From NCBI GenBank assembly GCA_003117195.1, contig BDSI01000001.1:620001-684000 (forward strand): a stretch of DNA of 64,000 bases, in the 5' to 3' direction. Both the position numbers and the translations under genes were made by a program. This DNA comes from Eudorina sp. 2006-703-Eu-15 (lineage: Eukaryota; Chlorophyta; Chlorophyceae; Chlamydomonadales; Volvocaceae). The notes beneath the pieces are model-generated. The model saw only the letters and a list, made by a program, of their open reading frames with translations. It had not been told where the DNA came from and did no database searches. Below, piece by piece: positions 47,401-58,227 of this stretch (position 1 is its first letter; each line of letters starts with the position of its first letter).

Positions 47401-48564
47401 GTACAGCAACCGGCCGCGGTCACCACGCCGCCACGACCGGCGCCGTGGGGCTCCGATGGCCGGGTGACGGTTGCGCCTACGTCCCCACAGCTGCCACAGG
47501 AGTCGCCAGTTCCTGCCACCACGTCCCGGCGCGGGGGGCTGTGGCTGGAGGACAGACTGGCGGCGTTGGCGGCCATGTCCGCGGCCGCCGGGCCCGGCGG
47601 CGCCGCCGGCGGCGATGGCGGCTCCGTCACGTTGCCGAATGCCGTTGGCGCGCGGATGCCCTCCGTGGCGGCCGCTGCGGCAGTGGCGGCGGCAGCGCCG
47701 CCGCGGCGGCACGCCGGCGGCGGCGGAGCCGCCGGAGGCGGCGCCGGGAGGGCAGGCCAGGCGCCGGCCGGCGGCGGAGCCGCCGCCGCCGCCGCCGCTG
47801 GCGGCGGGTCTGCTGCGACGCCGGCGTTGCAGCCGGAGGCGTTGAGTGTGGTCAACAGCTACCTCCGCGATTACGCACTGGGGAAGAAGGGCGCCGGCAG
47901 TGCAGCTCGCGGCCGCCGGATTGCGATGAGTGTGGCCCTGGTGGTGTTCGTCTTCACGCCGCTGGCCCCGCTAGCGGCGGCCGTGGCAGTCGTCGCGGCG
48001 CTGGTGATCATCGTCCACGCCATGATGCGTGTGTTTGCAGGGATGGTGCGCGCGGTGCGGAGGCTGTACCTGCGTTTTCGGACGCGAAAAGGCGACGACG
48101 CGGGTGCCGGCGGCGGCGGCGCCGCCGCTGCCGCCGCCAGTGTCGGCCCCAGCCGCTTCGACCAGTTCGCGTCTTCGTTGCGCTTGACGGGCAACCTGGT
48201 GCTGGCAGCACATACCCACGTGGGGGGGTGGATGATATGCCTGCCGCTGTCCATATTCACGGGGGTGCTGTACGGCCTGGGGTACGTGTGGGGCAAGGAT
48301 GCCGTACCGCTGCCCTGGGTCTGGCTGGCGTGCAACGCGGCGTGCCTGGCGGGCGTGTTGCTGCTGTCGTTGGAGCTTGTGTTCAAGAGCCCCGCCTGGG
48401 AGCATGACGTGTGCAGGTACCCGTACGCTGTCGTACTGCAGTCGGCGGCCGCAGCGGCCGCAGCCGCCGCAAATGCAAGCGCAGCGGCGGCCGGGGCACC
48501 GGGAGCGGCGGCCCCGCCGCCGGCGGCGGGGGAGGTGGCGGCCGGCAGACCATCTCGAAGCTGA
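41494..48564 (+). CDS. LRR multi-pass membrane protein, about 1927 aa
   Basis: Four exons: 41494-41554, 41642-42039, 42848-44437, 44830-48564; all phases agree. Exon 1 gives a signal peptide (MVMVGLGRWVDGAVLVWLLA). A Pro-rich linker (NPSPPPRPSSPPPRPSS) follows, like hydroxyproline-rich wall-protein spacers. Plant-type LRRs sit at about residues 255-350 (LRSLSIRNCNLTGQLP, LERLDLSSNQLSGPLP, LTHVNLSHNHLSGPL, LDLSYNNLRGGLP). A first membrane segment lies near 548-577, two or three more at about 770-855, and a C-terminal cluster at about 1714-1900 (VALVVFVFTPLAPLAAAVAV, ACNAACLAGVLLLSLELVF). Between them are about 850 residues of Ser/Gly/Ala/Pro low complexity. There is no kinase. The strong GTAAG donor at 44438 and the phase-0 acceptor before 44830 make one gene of two long frames. 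A surface sensor or matrix anchor is inference. Confidence 0.75.
44593..44645. repeat. Tandem GGGTTGGGCGGCAGGCGGG repeat in intron 3
   Basis: About three copies within intron 3 of the LRR multi-pass gene. Confidence 0.85.
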
Positions 48565-51497
48565 GTGGCCGCGGCAGAGAATGATGACGATGGGGCCGGG
48601 GCCGGGGGCTAGGCCATGAACATAGGAGTGCTCACGGGGCGTACTTGATTGCAACATCAACGGGGACGGGAACGAAACTATGGCGCAGGGGATGGTGGGT
48701 GGTTAGGCTGTATTTCTCGCCGGAGGCGAAGGAGTGCCTGAAGAAGGACGTGAGCGGGATGAAAGCGGGAGGTGCACGCCCGCAGGGCGGGTGGCGCAGA
48801 GCGGGGCGGCAAGGACGTGGCCAGCTCGCATTGCGGCCGGGTCGCCGTGCAGCAGTGCCGCGCCACGCCATGAGTGCATTGAGGGAGGAGCGTCGATCGA
48901 TTTGTGATGGTGACGGGTGCCCAATTGCCCCATCGCGCGCCGGTCTTCCCGCGTGGCATGGTCGAACCCGGGGGACCGGGATCCGTCCCTGGCGGGGGAA
49001 ACGGGCTGCGGTGGCAGCCCCCAGTCCCATAACGGTGGGGGACCCAGCCAGGAATATGTCCCCCGGCATCCCGATTGGGGTAGTGTATATATATGTACCC
49101 GGGCCGGGTGTGGTTTCGGAGCCAACGATGTACCAGGGACGGTGGCCAGGCCGGATGCGGACGTGGCCGAGGCCCAAGCCACCGGACAACCCACGCAATA
49201 ATACACCTTGTGAAACACCCTCTGCTGCGGACTCGGTGCCCATCGAGGCCTTCGAGGGCCAACGGACCCGACTCGAAACGTTCGCGGTGGGATGCGCGCG
49301 CCGGCGCGGGACACATATCCCGAAACACGATGTACGGCAGGCGTACGGGTACTGTACGGCAATATTATTCATCGACTTCATGTTTACTGCAACGTGGTGT
49401 TCGCGCACTTTACTAGTACTAGCCAGGAGGTCGGTCAAGAAAGCACGCGCTTTGCGCTAATCGCGCGCGATTTCGATCCTTCGACGGTCGGCCATTAGGA
49501 CTCATGTTGTGTTTGAGTTTGGATACAGGGAGGGCAGGTTTCCGCGGCCGTCGCTCGTTTGCCTGGTTTGGCGGCAGGCCAGACGGCTTTTGTGTAGAAA
49601 GGTGGCGTAGCTGCTAGCTGGCAGTTGTGTGCTGGGAGCCTGCGAACTGAGCTGCCGGACCCCTCGCAAGGGGCTGATAGCAGGGCCTGTTGACGCCAAA
49701 GGCGCCAAAGGCGCGCTGGACTAGAGTATTTTTAAGCAGGAGTTGGATACGAAGTAGAAGTTGTTGGAGTCGAATCGCCGTACTGAACCCATGCGTGGTG
49801 GCACGGGGCGGCATTACAGAGTCCGTGAGTTGTGCCGTATTCCGTCCTGCGGGGGAATCCACGGCGTTGACCGACGTTCCCTCGGGTCGCGACTGCGATC
49901 CCTGCAGCAGTGACTCGTGACCACAGCCACGATCACATGCCACAGTCACTGCCACGTACGGCATGGCACGTGCGCACTTCCGACTGACGCCACCGCCGCC
50001 GCGGCGATGTGGTGGCCGGGCGCGCTTTTATCTGATCGTGTTGGTCACTGGGGTGACACTGCCGTACCTACACTGCCGTACCTTGATCTTCAGCTGCTGC
50101 GTCCAAACCAGGGCGGCTGGCTGGCTGCTCACGCGCACCTCAGAGAGATCTCTCGGCTGGCCATGTGGAGCCGGCTGGCCGTGTTTTGAGTACCGTACCT
50201 CCGGGGTGTCGTCGCGCACCCCTGAAAGTTGTGAACATTTTGTACAGGTTGCACTACAAAAAACATTTCCCGAAGTCGCGCAGCCCTAATGAAGGCTGCG
50301 AGGGAAAATGTTGAACTACTCGAGTCAACTTGGTTTGAGATTATATTCGCGCAGCGTGCCAAGAGAGATAAAATCTCATAAGCAATTAGGCATTTGAAGC
50401 CGCAGGTCACAGTAGAAACGGACAAGGGGCCCGGCGGGGGAAGGCGGCCCCCGGGCGGGGGTTTCCCTACTTCAGAGCGCACGCCACCACCTCCGCCACC
50501 CTTCCAGGACTGCAACCGCCTCAGTCAGCTACCGTACTGCCTCTAGAAACATTCGGAAGCGCCCCTCGCAGACATTTACAGTTTCGACTTCCAAATAGTT
50601 GATAAATTTCGATCCTCGCAAATACTTGCGTTCGCAAGGAGGCGGCGGTAGCAGCAGCAACGGCAGGCAACGAAGTGCACGCACACACGGCCGCCGTACA
50701 TCCTTACAACTGCCTGCAACTTCAGGCCGCCGACACGACCACATTCTTGCGGACCTGCCTGTGTCAACTCGCAGGCAGGATGGTCCCGCTAGGCCCCGCC
50801 GTCGGGTCGCTTACTGGCGTCAGGCTGTGGAACCGTGGCGGGGAAGGCGGCGGCGGCGGCGTCGCATGTCAGACATCGAGCATGGCCGACTTCAAGGTTG
50901 TCAAACTCCTACATGATTCCTCTTGTTCTAATGCACCACCGCACCGTAGCTGGGAATCCAACCCATTTCGACGATTTTTTACGGAAGCAAGGGGCGTTTG
51001 GCGGCCTTCTTTGAGAGTGGGATGCTTCCAGAATCTCACACCGCCTTTGTTATGTTCATTTGTGATGGGGCCATTCGCGGCACTTTCGGAAGGCAGGCCC
51101 CGAGACGTTGGGTGTCTTCCGGGTTCGAGAGGTTCAAGCAGATCGGGTTTCGGGTGGGCTGAGGTGGCGCACGTGTGATGATTTGTACCTCATCAAGCCC
51201 TGGCAGGCCGCCTTATGCGCTTCTGTTGAGTAGGTGGGACAGCCACCTAGGGTGAGTCAAAAGGTGCTGCTCCGCGCGATTGATGCCAGTACGATCGGCA
51301 GGACAAGCCTGCGGGGCCCGTTTTTTTGTTATTTGAAGCTCTCGTGCTTCCGTAGGACCTGCAGAATCTGTCATTCCTCCCTGGAAAGCAGCCGCGAGGC
51401 CTGCAGTCCAAACTCTGACCCTCGAGCACCACGCACGCCTCACAGCGACGCAAGCGGCCGTTCCCTGACGCTGTGAAGGGCAACCGGTCAACCGATC
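48565..51497. other. Intergenic region
   Basis: About 2.9 kb with no supported gene. Between 48632 and 49460 both strands stay open for over 260 codons, but neither frame shows a recognisable or splice-consistent protein. A hairpin lies at 50262-50312. No TGTAA was spotted close to the LRR gene stop. Confidence 0.4.
50262..50312. repeat. Imperfect hairpin / inverted repeat
   Basis: The arms 50262-50285 and 50294-50312 can pair (AACATTT...GCAGCC against GGCTGCGAGGGAAAATGTT) with an internal bulge and an 8-nt loop, in an AT-rich stretch. Confidence 0.6.
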
Positions 51498-54400
51498 ATG
51501 CCGCATCCGGCAGCTCCTGGGTCGGGGCGCCGTCTCTGGACCCTAGCGAAGATCTGGATGGCGGTGCGGGACTTCCCGGAGGTGAGCTCTCGCCTTTCTC
51601 TTCCTTACAACAAGAAGCCATGTGCATTCTGAGGCTGCGAAGGCTGAAGGCTTTACTGTGGATGCCATGGGAATGAATCGCGGGCTCGCACAGAACAGGT
51701 TGCCCTGATGCCAACCACCAATGAACCTTTGGCGGCCCCGCTGCTGCAGAGCTCTTGAACGAAAATTATATATCGGCTACCAAGGCTATGAATTGAAATC
51801 AAGAAACTTGCGGCTTCTGCGTGCAGGGTCCAAAGACCGGCTGGTATGAAAGCGAACGCACGGTCTGCCCGACGAGCTTGTGATGACCCGTGGGTCACTC
51901 CGCGCCACAAGGCCCCGAAGGGCCACTCGTCGCGGCTTCTGAAGGCCAGATGACGCTTCAGATGACGCCTCATATGCATTCCCCCACAGGATTCCATTAA
52001 GCACCGCAATTCCCTCGGCGGCGGCCCGGACGGCTGTGTGGGACGCCGCCGGGATCTTCCGGGATCTTCCCACCGAGCCCCTAACCCCGCATCCATCCCC
52101 CCCCCCACCCCGTGGACCTCAGGTGGGCATCTTGGCGTTTCTGGGCAGCGGAGCCGTTGCCATGGGCTTGTACACCTACTACCGGGAGATGTGGACCGCC
52201 GCGGGGGAGTCCTTGTGAGTTGCAACACCTGGGTCGCAGCTACCGGCACGCCCGGCCATAAATAGCTGATTTGCGACTTCATTCGGTGGCCACCTGGTCA
52301 GATGCGTTGCGGCTTTCGGGAACTTCCTGGGTCCGTGGCGCCGTGTGCAGCGCCGTGCATGGACGCTATGTACACAGCACGGACGGACTGCCAGCGTCGC
52401 AACCCCTTGAACCCGCACGCGGTCGCTGATACGGAGGAGCTGGGCGCTGCTGCGCGAGCCGCGCCGGCCATCATCGGGGTCTCGCAGGGCAACCCTGCCC
52501 GGCCACATCTCACAGCGCCAGCGGCCCGTTTCCTTGGTTCTGACCCGAGGCCTCGGGCGCCACCGTTGGGAACCTCGCCGGGCGTCATACGAGACCACCA
52601 CTGGCCTGCGCGGAAATACCGTAGGCGAGCCTGCCTATGAGCCTTTCCTTCTCCCCCCTTCCCCTTCCGACTCAGTGCTCGGGGGCCGTGTGGCCCGCCA
52701 CGCTGACCATGCCTCGGCATCTTGGGGGGTCTGGGGTTGGCAGGGACCGCTGCTGTCAGTCCGTCCTAGGGGCGTACTGCGGCTCTCCATCATTGATCGC
52801 TCTCCTTGTCCACATCCGGATATCCGGAGTCTCGATGCACGGCCGGCCGCATCTAAACACACGGCCGGCCGCTCGCCCGCCCGTCTGCACCCGCAGCCCC
52901 AGCATCGAGGTGCGCCGCGACCCAGATAAGCAACTGGCGCTGACCGGCGCGCCGCACAAGCCCTCCATCTTTTACCGCGTCGCCCAGGTACGGGTACGAA
53001 GCTGTACGACACTGTACGACACGTCGGTCAGATTGGATGCCGCCGCAAATGGGTTGGCCGTACTGTTTGGGCCCCGTTGGCTGGAGGATTGGTCGGGGTG
53101 AATGATTCTACAAACCCCCCACTACCTTGCGTTCCGGAGGTTAGCGCGAAAGACAAACCCACACCCCAGAACAAAACATGTCGCTACGCCCGGCACCAAG
53201 CGCGTTGGAAATTTCCATGTTCCTCTGCGCCCTTGGACTCTGCGGTCTGCGCCCCTGGGAAGGGAGAGAGGAGATTGTATCATTGTGTGTGTGTGTGTGT
53301 GTTACATGGTTGGGGGTGCGTAACCCCATACCTGCACATACCCATACGAGCCGGAGGCCCAAGGGCAAACAAAACGCCCAAAAGCACTGGTTTGCAATAC
53401 CGCATTGTATCATTGTAAAGCTGACCCAGGCCCTAGTTTTTTAGTGGTTGCCGATTCAGAGCTTTAGACCCGCCCCCGCCGGTAACATCCTCCTCGGCCT
53501 CCCGGCGGCCCTCGGTCCTCGATTCGCGGCCGTGGCCCTGCCGGGTGGTGGTGGTGGTGGTGGTGGCTGTATGTGGCGCCGACGCGGCTGCGACCGACAC
53601 AGTGGAAGGCCACCGACACGGGCTACAACATTGGCGTGTTCGATAACCGGGGCATCCCCTACGAGCACAACCTACCCACCCAGGTGCGGTCTGCGGTGCG
53701 GTGCGTTGGTGGAAGTTCGCGCGGGGCGAAGTGCAGGGGGTATTGGAGCCGTCACGTTTGGGCGCTGGCACTGCGTCAAACACGCTGAGACCCGCTGAGG
53801 GCCCCCGGTGCCGCTGCCGCCTGACTCGTCTCGTGTCGTACATGGCCGTACAAGTCACCATCCCTGGAACTTTTTGCCGGCCTGTTTGAAATCCATCCCC
53901 CTGCAGGGCAAGGTGCACTCCAGCGCCAGGTACGAGGCCGACACGGGCTCCAAGCCTGCGGCCATGTGAAGGCCCTCCAAGCCTGCGGCCATGTGAAGGC
54001 CCTCCAAGCCTGCGGCCATGTGAAGGCCCTCCAAGCCTGCGGCCATGTGAAGGCCCTCCAAGCCTGCGGCCATGTGAAGGTCCTGTGGGGCCATTGGGGA
54101 ACTGGAGCCGCAACACGGTCGGTCCTCCGAGCCTCCGACCAGAGGAGCGACGTGGCGGCACGGCCCCGCACGTCTCGTGCTGCAGCGCGCGTGCGCGGGT
54201 GGTTTTGCAAGCAGTGTGGTGTTGAGAGGAGTTGGGTTGTTGGCGGATGAGCGATGGATGCGCACTGTCAGCGCGCACGCGGGGCAAGACGCGCCGGGGA
54301 TGGGAGACAGCCGCTCCTGTTGGCTTTGGATGGGAGGGAAGGAAGGAGGGCGGGCGGGCCCCGCAGAGGGAGGGGGGCGCGTGTTGGCGGCTGTCGCCGG

Positions 54401-54697
54401 TGTTCTCTCGTTTGCAGGGGCGGGGAGGAGGTCGGTAGGTTGGACAAGGTCATGCGGCACTGCGGGCCGGGGCTCTGGTCGCATGTCGCGCACAGCAAGC
54501 TGTGTTGTGTCACCTGTGTCGACAACCTGTGCGCGCCGGAGTGCGGATCGGACCGCGTGGGGCTCGGGAGGGAACTCAAACCGCCCGAGCGCGTGCCTGA
54601 GGACCCGGCCCGTGGTTCGCGGCGTGGGCGACGGCGACGGCGGCGCCGCGGGCAGCCGCCTTCTTCCGTGTGTTTCCGCGGTGGTGGTTGTTTGTGA
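51498..54697 (+). CDS. Small membrane protein with B12D/NDUFA4-like N-terminus, about 216 aa
   Basis: Six exons: 51498-51581, 52123-52214, 52897-52987, 53603-53683, 53907-53929, 54418-54697; all phases agree. The N-terminal part reads IWMAVRDFPEVGILAFLGSG, one membrane helix (AVAMGLYTYYREMW), then PSIEVRRDPDKQLALTG. A Pro-Glu-Val just before a single helix and a conserved P-x-V/I-x-V-x-R segment after it recall the B12D/MLRQ (NDUFA4) family of mitochondrial inner-membrane proteins. The rest (KPSIFYRVAQ, YNIGVFDNRGIPYEHNLP, LDKVMRHCGPGLWSHVAHSK, then a CCVTCVDNLCAPEC cluster) is longer than in that family and not recognised. The tail is Arg-rich. The exon 5 donor at 53930 is ambiguous: another phase-2 donor is repeated downstream in a 27-bp satellite. 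Confidence 0.6.
53949..54083. repeat. 27-bp tandem repeat, 5 copies, intron 5 of the B12D-like gene
   Basis: Five copies of a 27-bp unit with CAAGCCTGCGGCCATGTGAA. Each unit includes a possible splice donor (CAT|GTGAAG). Because 27 is a multiple of three, the antisense strand reads as a perfect 9-residue protein repeat, which is an artefact. Confidence 0.95.
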
Positions 54698-54782
54698 GCC
54701 ACTGCGAAGCCATGGTAACACATGGTCTCCACGACTGCCTCTGGATGCGGGCTCTGGAGGGGAAGAGGTCCTCCTTGTGGGG

Positions 54783-55018
54783 CCCGTCGCTGATGAAAGC
54801 CACCCTCTGGACAGGGAGCCGTGGCTTTGAACCTCTTGACTTCAAGCCGCGGATCCTCACAGCCCACCAAGGCCATCTTTCGGGGCTCGGTGTGTCCGCT
54901 CTAGGCTCCAGGGCGGTTGCAAGACCTGCCACGATACCCATACGTCACTGAACGTGTCGCTCAGGCGCTGAAGCCGCGCATTCCGGAAATTGCGCGGCTT
55001 GTAAGGCACAGCCCGGCC
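54783..55018 (+). repeat. Dispersed repeat, copy A (236 bp)
   Basis: Aligns over its whole length with 58686-58920 in the same orientation, with roughly 75% identity by eye. Shared words include GGAGCCGTGGCTTT, CCACCAAGGCCATCTTT, GCAAGACCTGCCAC, AATACCCATACG/GATACCCATACG and GCGGCTTGTAAGGCACAGCC. It lies in the 3' UTR of the B12D-like gene and supplies its TGTAA. Confidence 0.85.
55000..55004 (+). terminator. Candidate poly(A) signal of the B12D-like gene
   Basis: TGTAA about 300 bp after the stop, located inside dispersed repeat copy A. Confidence 0.4.
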
Positions 55019-55746
55019 AACTCGGGGCATAAGGGAAACGTCGTTCGGGCGCAGGTAGCGTATTCACAGTCGGTACGGCGCGGGCCGTGATGTACGGCAT
55101 GTCGAAGCGAAGATGGTCGCGCAGACGCGGCGGGTTTCCGTGTCTTGATACTTTTCTCACACCCGCTGCTAGCCACGTACCGCTCCGACCCGGCGCACCC
55201 TCGGATCTACGGTACAGCTGATGTGCCCCGTACCTGCGACTGTCCCCGGCTTGTCTCCAGCGGATCCTGCATGTCCATGTCCACCTTGGACTTGTCTGCC
55301 TTAAGCCATCCCCGGGATTAATTGATCTCCCCTAAGCCACCCTGGATTGATCTACCCGCCAATCACCAGACCGGGGAGGACCGGCTCAAGCTGCCCCACC
55401 TGGGTTTGGCAGCGCTTCCCCGGCTGCAGTGGGGACCGATAGTGGGTCCAACACGAACGGTACTGCAAGTCCCGGTGGAGGAGGGCTGCAGCTCGGCCCA
55501 AGACACCGATTGCAAACCAAGAACTCTTACCTTACCTGCATCAACACCTACCTATCAGCCTACCTACCTACCTACGATGCTACGAATCCTACTTTGGTTC
55601 GGCCCGTACCTCGACCTACCCCATCTGTGTGTGGCGCTCTGCGACGCCTTCCCCGACTGTCGAGGCAGGCACGCCGCCGATGGTGTACGGCGTGGTATGG
55701 AACCGGCTGCGGCCCTCTTCGGGGAGGCGAGAAAGCGATCTTGCGT
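55019..55746. other. Intergenic region
   Basis: No supported gene. Short CTAC/CCTAC runs occur near 55545-55580. Confidence 0.35.
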
Positions 55747-56166
55747 TTAGGAGCTGAAAGTGGGTCGGGGTCTGGGGCCCGCCATTTTCGGCAGGCCCTC
55801 ACGCTCATCATTATTGAGCTCCGCTATCGAAGCACATGAGTCCGATTCACTCTTCATGACATAGACACCTTGCTCGTTTACAATGATAGACTGTTGATTA
55901 GAGTGCGTAGCTGTCCCAGGGTGCCGTTGCCGTATATCTTGGTGAGCAAACCCTCCAACGATAGCTACCCAGTGCATGCAAACGTCCTGTACAATAACAA
56001 CGGTATACATGTTATACAGCACTTCGCTTTTCGTAAAAAATTGGAGGATTGCTCCAAGCTTGTCCGGCTTTGCTTTCGAAAACCCAGCAAGCGCTTCCAG
56101 ATAACCTTTTTTGGTTTCCACAAGAGTGCGTCTACGTTTCGGTGGGCGAACAGTACACTCGATCAT
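55747..56166 (-). CDS. Hypothetical protein, 139 aa
   Basis: Not recognised. A single open frame begins MIECTVRPPKRRRTLVETKK, continues with GYLEALAGFSKAKPDKLGAI, has a mid-section MHWVAIVGGFAHQD and ends in a charged, Pro-rich tail. The basic patch PPKRRR could be a nuclear-localisation signal. Composition is AT-richer than the housekeeping genes. It is divergent from the gene at 56273, with 106 bp between starts. Undetected introns are possible. Confidence 0.45.
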   Translation of the reverse strand: MIECTVRPPKRRRTLVETKKGYLEALAGFSKAKPDKLGAILQFFTKSEVLYNMYTVVIVQDVCMHWVAIVGGFAHQDIRQRHPGTATHSNQQSIIVNEQGVYVMKSESDSCASIAELNNDEREGLPKMAGPRPRPTFSS

Positions 56167-56272
56167 GTGCGGCGCTGGCGATGCGCCTAGAGGAAACGGC
56201 CGAAAAATTTTAGGAACCTGAGACGCGGCCGTGCTATTCCTCTGGAACCGTAGGTTACTTTAAATCATCATA
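56167..56272. promoter_or_regulatory. Short shared intergenic region of a divergent pair
   Basis: 106 bp between two start codons, so the promoters and 5' UTRs of both hypothetical genes must overlap here if both models are right. Confidence 0.35.
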
Positions 56273-57409
56273 ATGGACGACAATATGAAGATGTCTCATG
56301 GCAAGGTATTTCAGAGCCGGGTGGACGCACCCTGTGAGGGGTTTGTCGCAAAGGCTCTTGGCAAGTACGAAATTGAGAAGCGTTTGCCTGGTCTCACCGT
56401 TCAGTTTAAGAGCTACCAGCCAGCTGAAGGGCAGCCAGAGCAAGATCTCGCCGACGATGCGTCTGTTGTCCGCAACTCCATCCTCAACTTCACCGAGCAA
56501 CTTTCGTTGCTTCAGCGCATGGAGCAGTACGACAAGCTATGGATGCCTCTATTGAGGCCAATCCTGGAGACTGTGATGTGCAAATTTGCCGCTGCACTCC
56601 TCGGCAACACGACGACAAGTGTTTCGGGTGGCAGCGTGGAGAAGGCCATGATTAGCGATGACGGGAAGCGGAGCTCACTGGAAGAGGCACTGGCGTGTGC
56701 GGGCTCGGGCCAGTCGGCACTCGAGTTTGCGAGCGCGCTGGACGAGTTTTACGCCAACCGGAACAGTCAGTGCTGCTTGCAAACGCCTGGTACAGGTGTT
56801 GGTTGGGTGGGCCGTGAAGACGTCGTGTGGTTTGGAACTTAAACGAACTTACACGTGTTATGCATCCTGTGCAGAGAGGCAGCATCTGCACGCCAAGGCC
56901 GTGCTTCGGAAGGATCTGATGGAGCTGCACGACGCCGGCGTGGCAGAGCTGATGGCAGATACTATGCCCGAGGCGTCCCTGCTTGTGTCGAAGTTCGACG
57001 TCTTCCTGCAGCTCCTGCCTGAGCGAAGGTTTGAACCCATAGCGTTTGAGGTGGGCGGGGTACGAGGCCGACCATATATTGTCAGCTTCCATTCTCAGCT
57101 TGGGTGGGGAGGAGATGCAGCCTTCACCTGCAGTCCTTTGTGTTGCAAGCTTCTTGTCAGCCGACTTGTCTAATCTTCCCATGTCCTATCTTCCCATGTC
57201 CGCGGCCGTGGGCGCAGCCGTCGCGGGCACAGCTCCATGTCCTAGCGGCACTGCTAAACCTGGACAACATGGTCATGATCATTCCTCCGGCAATCACATT
57301 GCCATCCACCCAGTGCACCAAACTCATTCACGACACGTGCAACATCGGTGCGCAGACTGGAAATTTCGAACAGGCAGCTGGATGTCGAAGCCGGGCCATT
57401 GATCACTGA
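56273..57409 (+). CDS. Hypothetical protein, about 281 aa
   Basis: Not recognised. Three exons: 56273-56765, 56875-57050 and 57233-57409; phases agree (1, then 0). The protein starts MDDNMKMSHGKVFQ and looks mostly helical: FTEQLSLLQRMEQYDKLWMP, RPILETVMCKFAAALLG, then LHAKAVLRKDLMELHDAGV and FDVFLQLLPERRFEPIAFE, ending with AALLNLDNMVMIIPPAITLP and a short Cys/Arg tail. Three moderately strong exons with coherent phases and an ordinary amino-acid composition (no repeats) support a real gene. It pairs divergently with the 139-aa gene and shares its AT-richer composition, so the two may belong to one mobile or recently acquired module. That is inference. Confidence 0.6.
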
Positions 57410-57600
57410 GCCGGGTCTCAGAGCCGGGTCATTGGTCACTGATGCCTTTCACTGTTGCGCCGGACATGATGCCACCATGAAGCACCTGCGCACCCCTCCC
57501 CCGATTCAAACCAAACCTGGTTCGCCCCAGGCCTTGCCGAGGCCAGCCTCCTGCCGCCCTCTCGCATCGCGCCCCGCTCGCGTCGGCCAGGTGTCCCTGC

Positions 57601-57667
57601 TGTCTGGCTGGCAGAACATCGCCGAGCTGCTCTTGATGAGCATCTCGGCGATGTTGCCAGCCAGACA
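57601..57667. ncRNA. Strong 67-nt hairpin (candidate small-RNA precursor or MITE)
   Basis: The left arm 57601-57632 pairs with the right arm 57638-57667 across a 5-nt loop (TTGAT). TGTCTGGCTGGCA, ACATCGCCGAG and GCTC of the left arm match the reverse complement of the right, with one 2-nt bulge and one mismatch. Such a 30-bp stem is the size of a small-RNA precursor core, but expression cannot be judged from sequence. Confidence 0.45.
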
Positions 57668-58227
57668 ACAAGAACAGCGGGAGCAGGGCAGGAGTGGCCG
57701 GCCGCCTCACCTGCCCCGACTGCAAGCGCCTGGTGGCGCTGTACCTTTGAAACAACGTGGTGTACGGCAAGTTGCATGATGATGACTTTGACTGGGACAC
57801 GATGCATCCGCAGACGCTTTTTCCATAAAAGAATGCTGGCCGGGGTCTGCGTGCTGGTAGAGCATGTATGCGCCTGTACCCAGCGTAGTTACACTATTGG
57901 TTGGGTGCATGGGGGTGGGAAGTGCTTCAGGTTCCGGTGCACTGAGTTCGGGGGCGACGCATTTCGGTTTGTAGATGGTACCAGGTCGCAGCAGGACGAC
58001 CGACGAGAGGGCACTTCAGGCAGGGCGCCGTGCTAGGATGACAGGCATCTGAGCATCGTGGTTGCGTTGAGGAGGCGGCCCATGCGGTCAAGCGGCATCA
58101 ATAATGTTTTGTTGGATAAGCCTGACCAAGTGCCAGAGAAGAAACTCTGCTGGCTGATCCTCGCTTACTGGCGACTTACCATGTTGGACCCTAGCAGGCG
58201 AACTTTCGGTCGTCGAGGCGTCTTGGC

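Noticed and set aside
45048..47855. Antisense frames of 436 and 455 codons
   Set aside because: They lie opposite the huge GC-rich exon 4 of the LRR gene. High GC and codon bias keep the reverse strand open.
48632..49460. Overlapping frames of about 270 codons on both strands
   Set aside because: Both are open over the same DNA, neither has a recognisable motif, and both start in the 3' flank of the LRR gene.
53776..54721. Antisense frame with the nine-residue repeat FTWPQAWRA
   Set aside because: Direct read-out of the 27-bp satellite in an intron. No flanking protein support.
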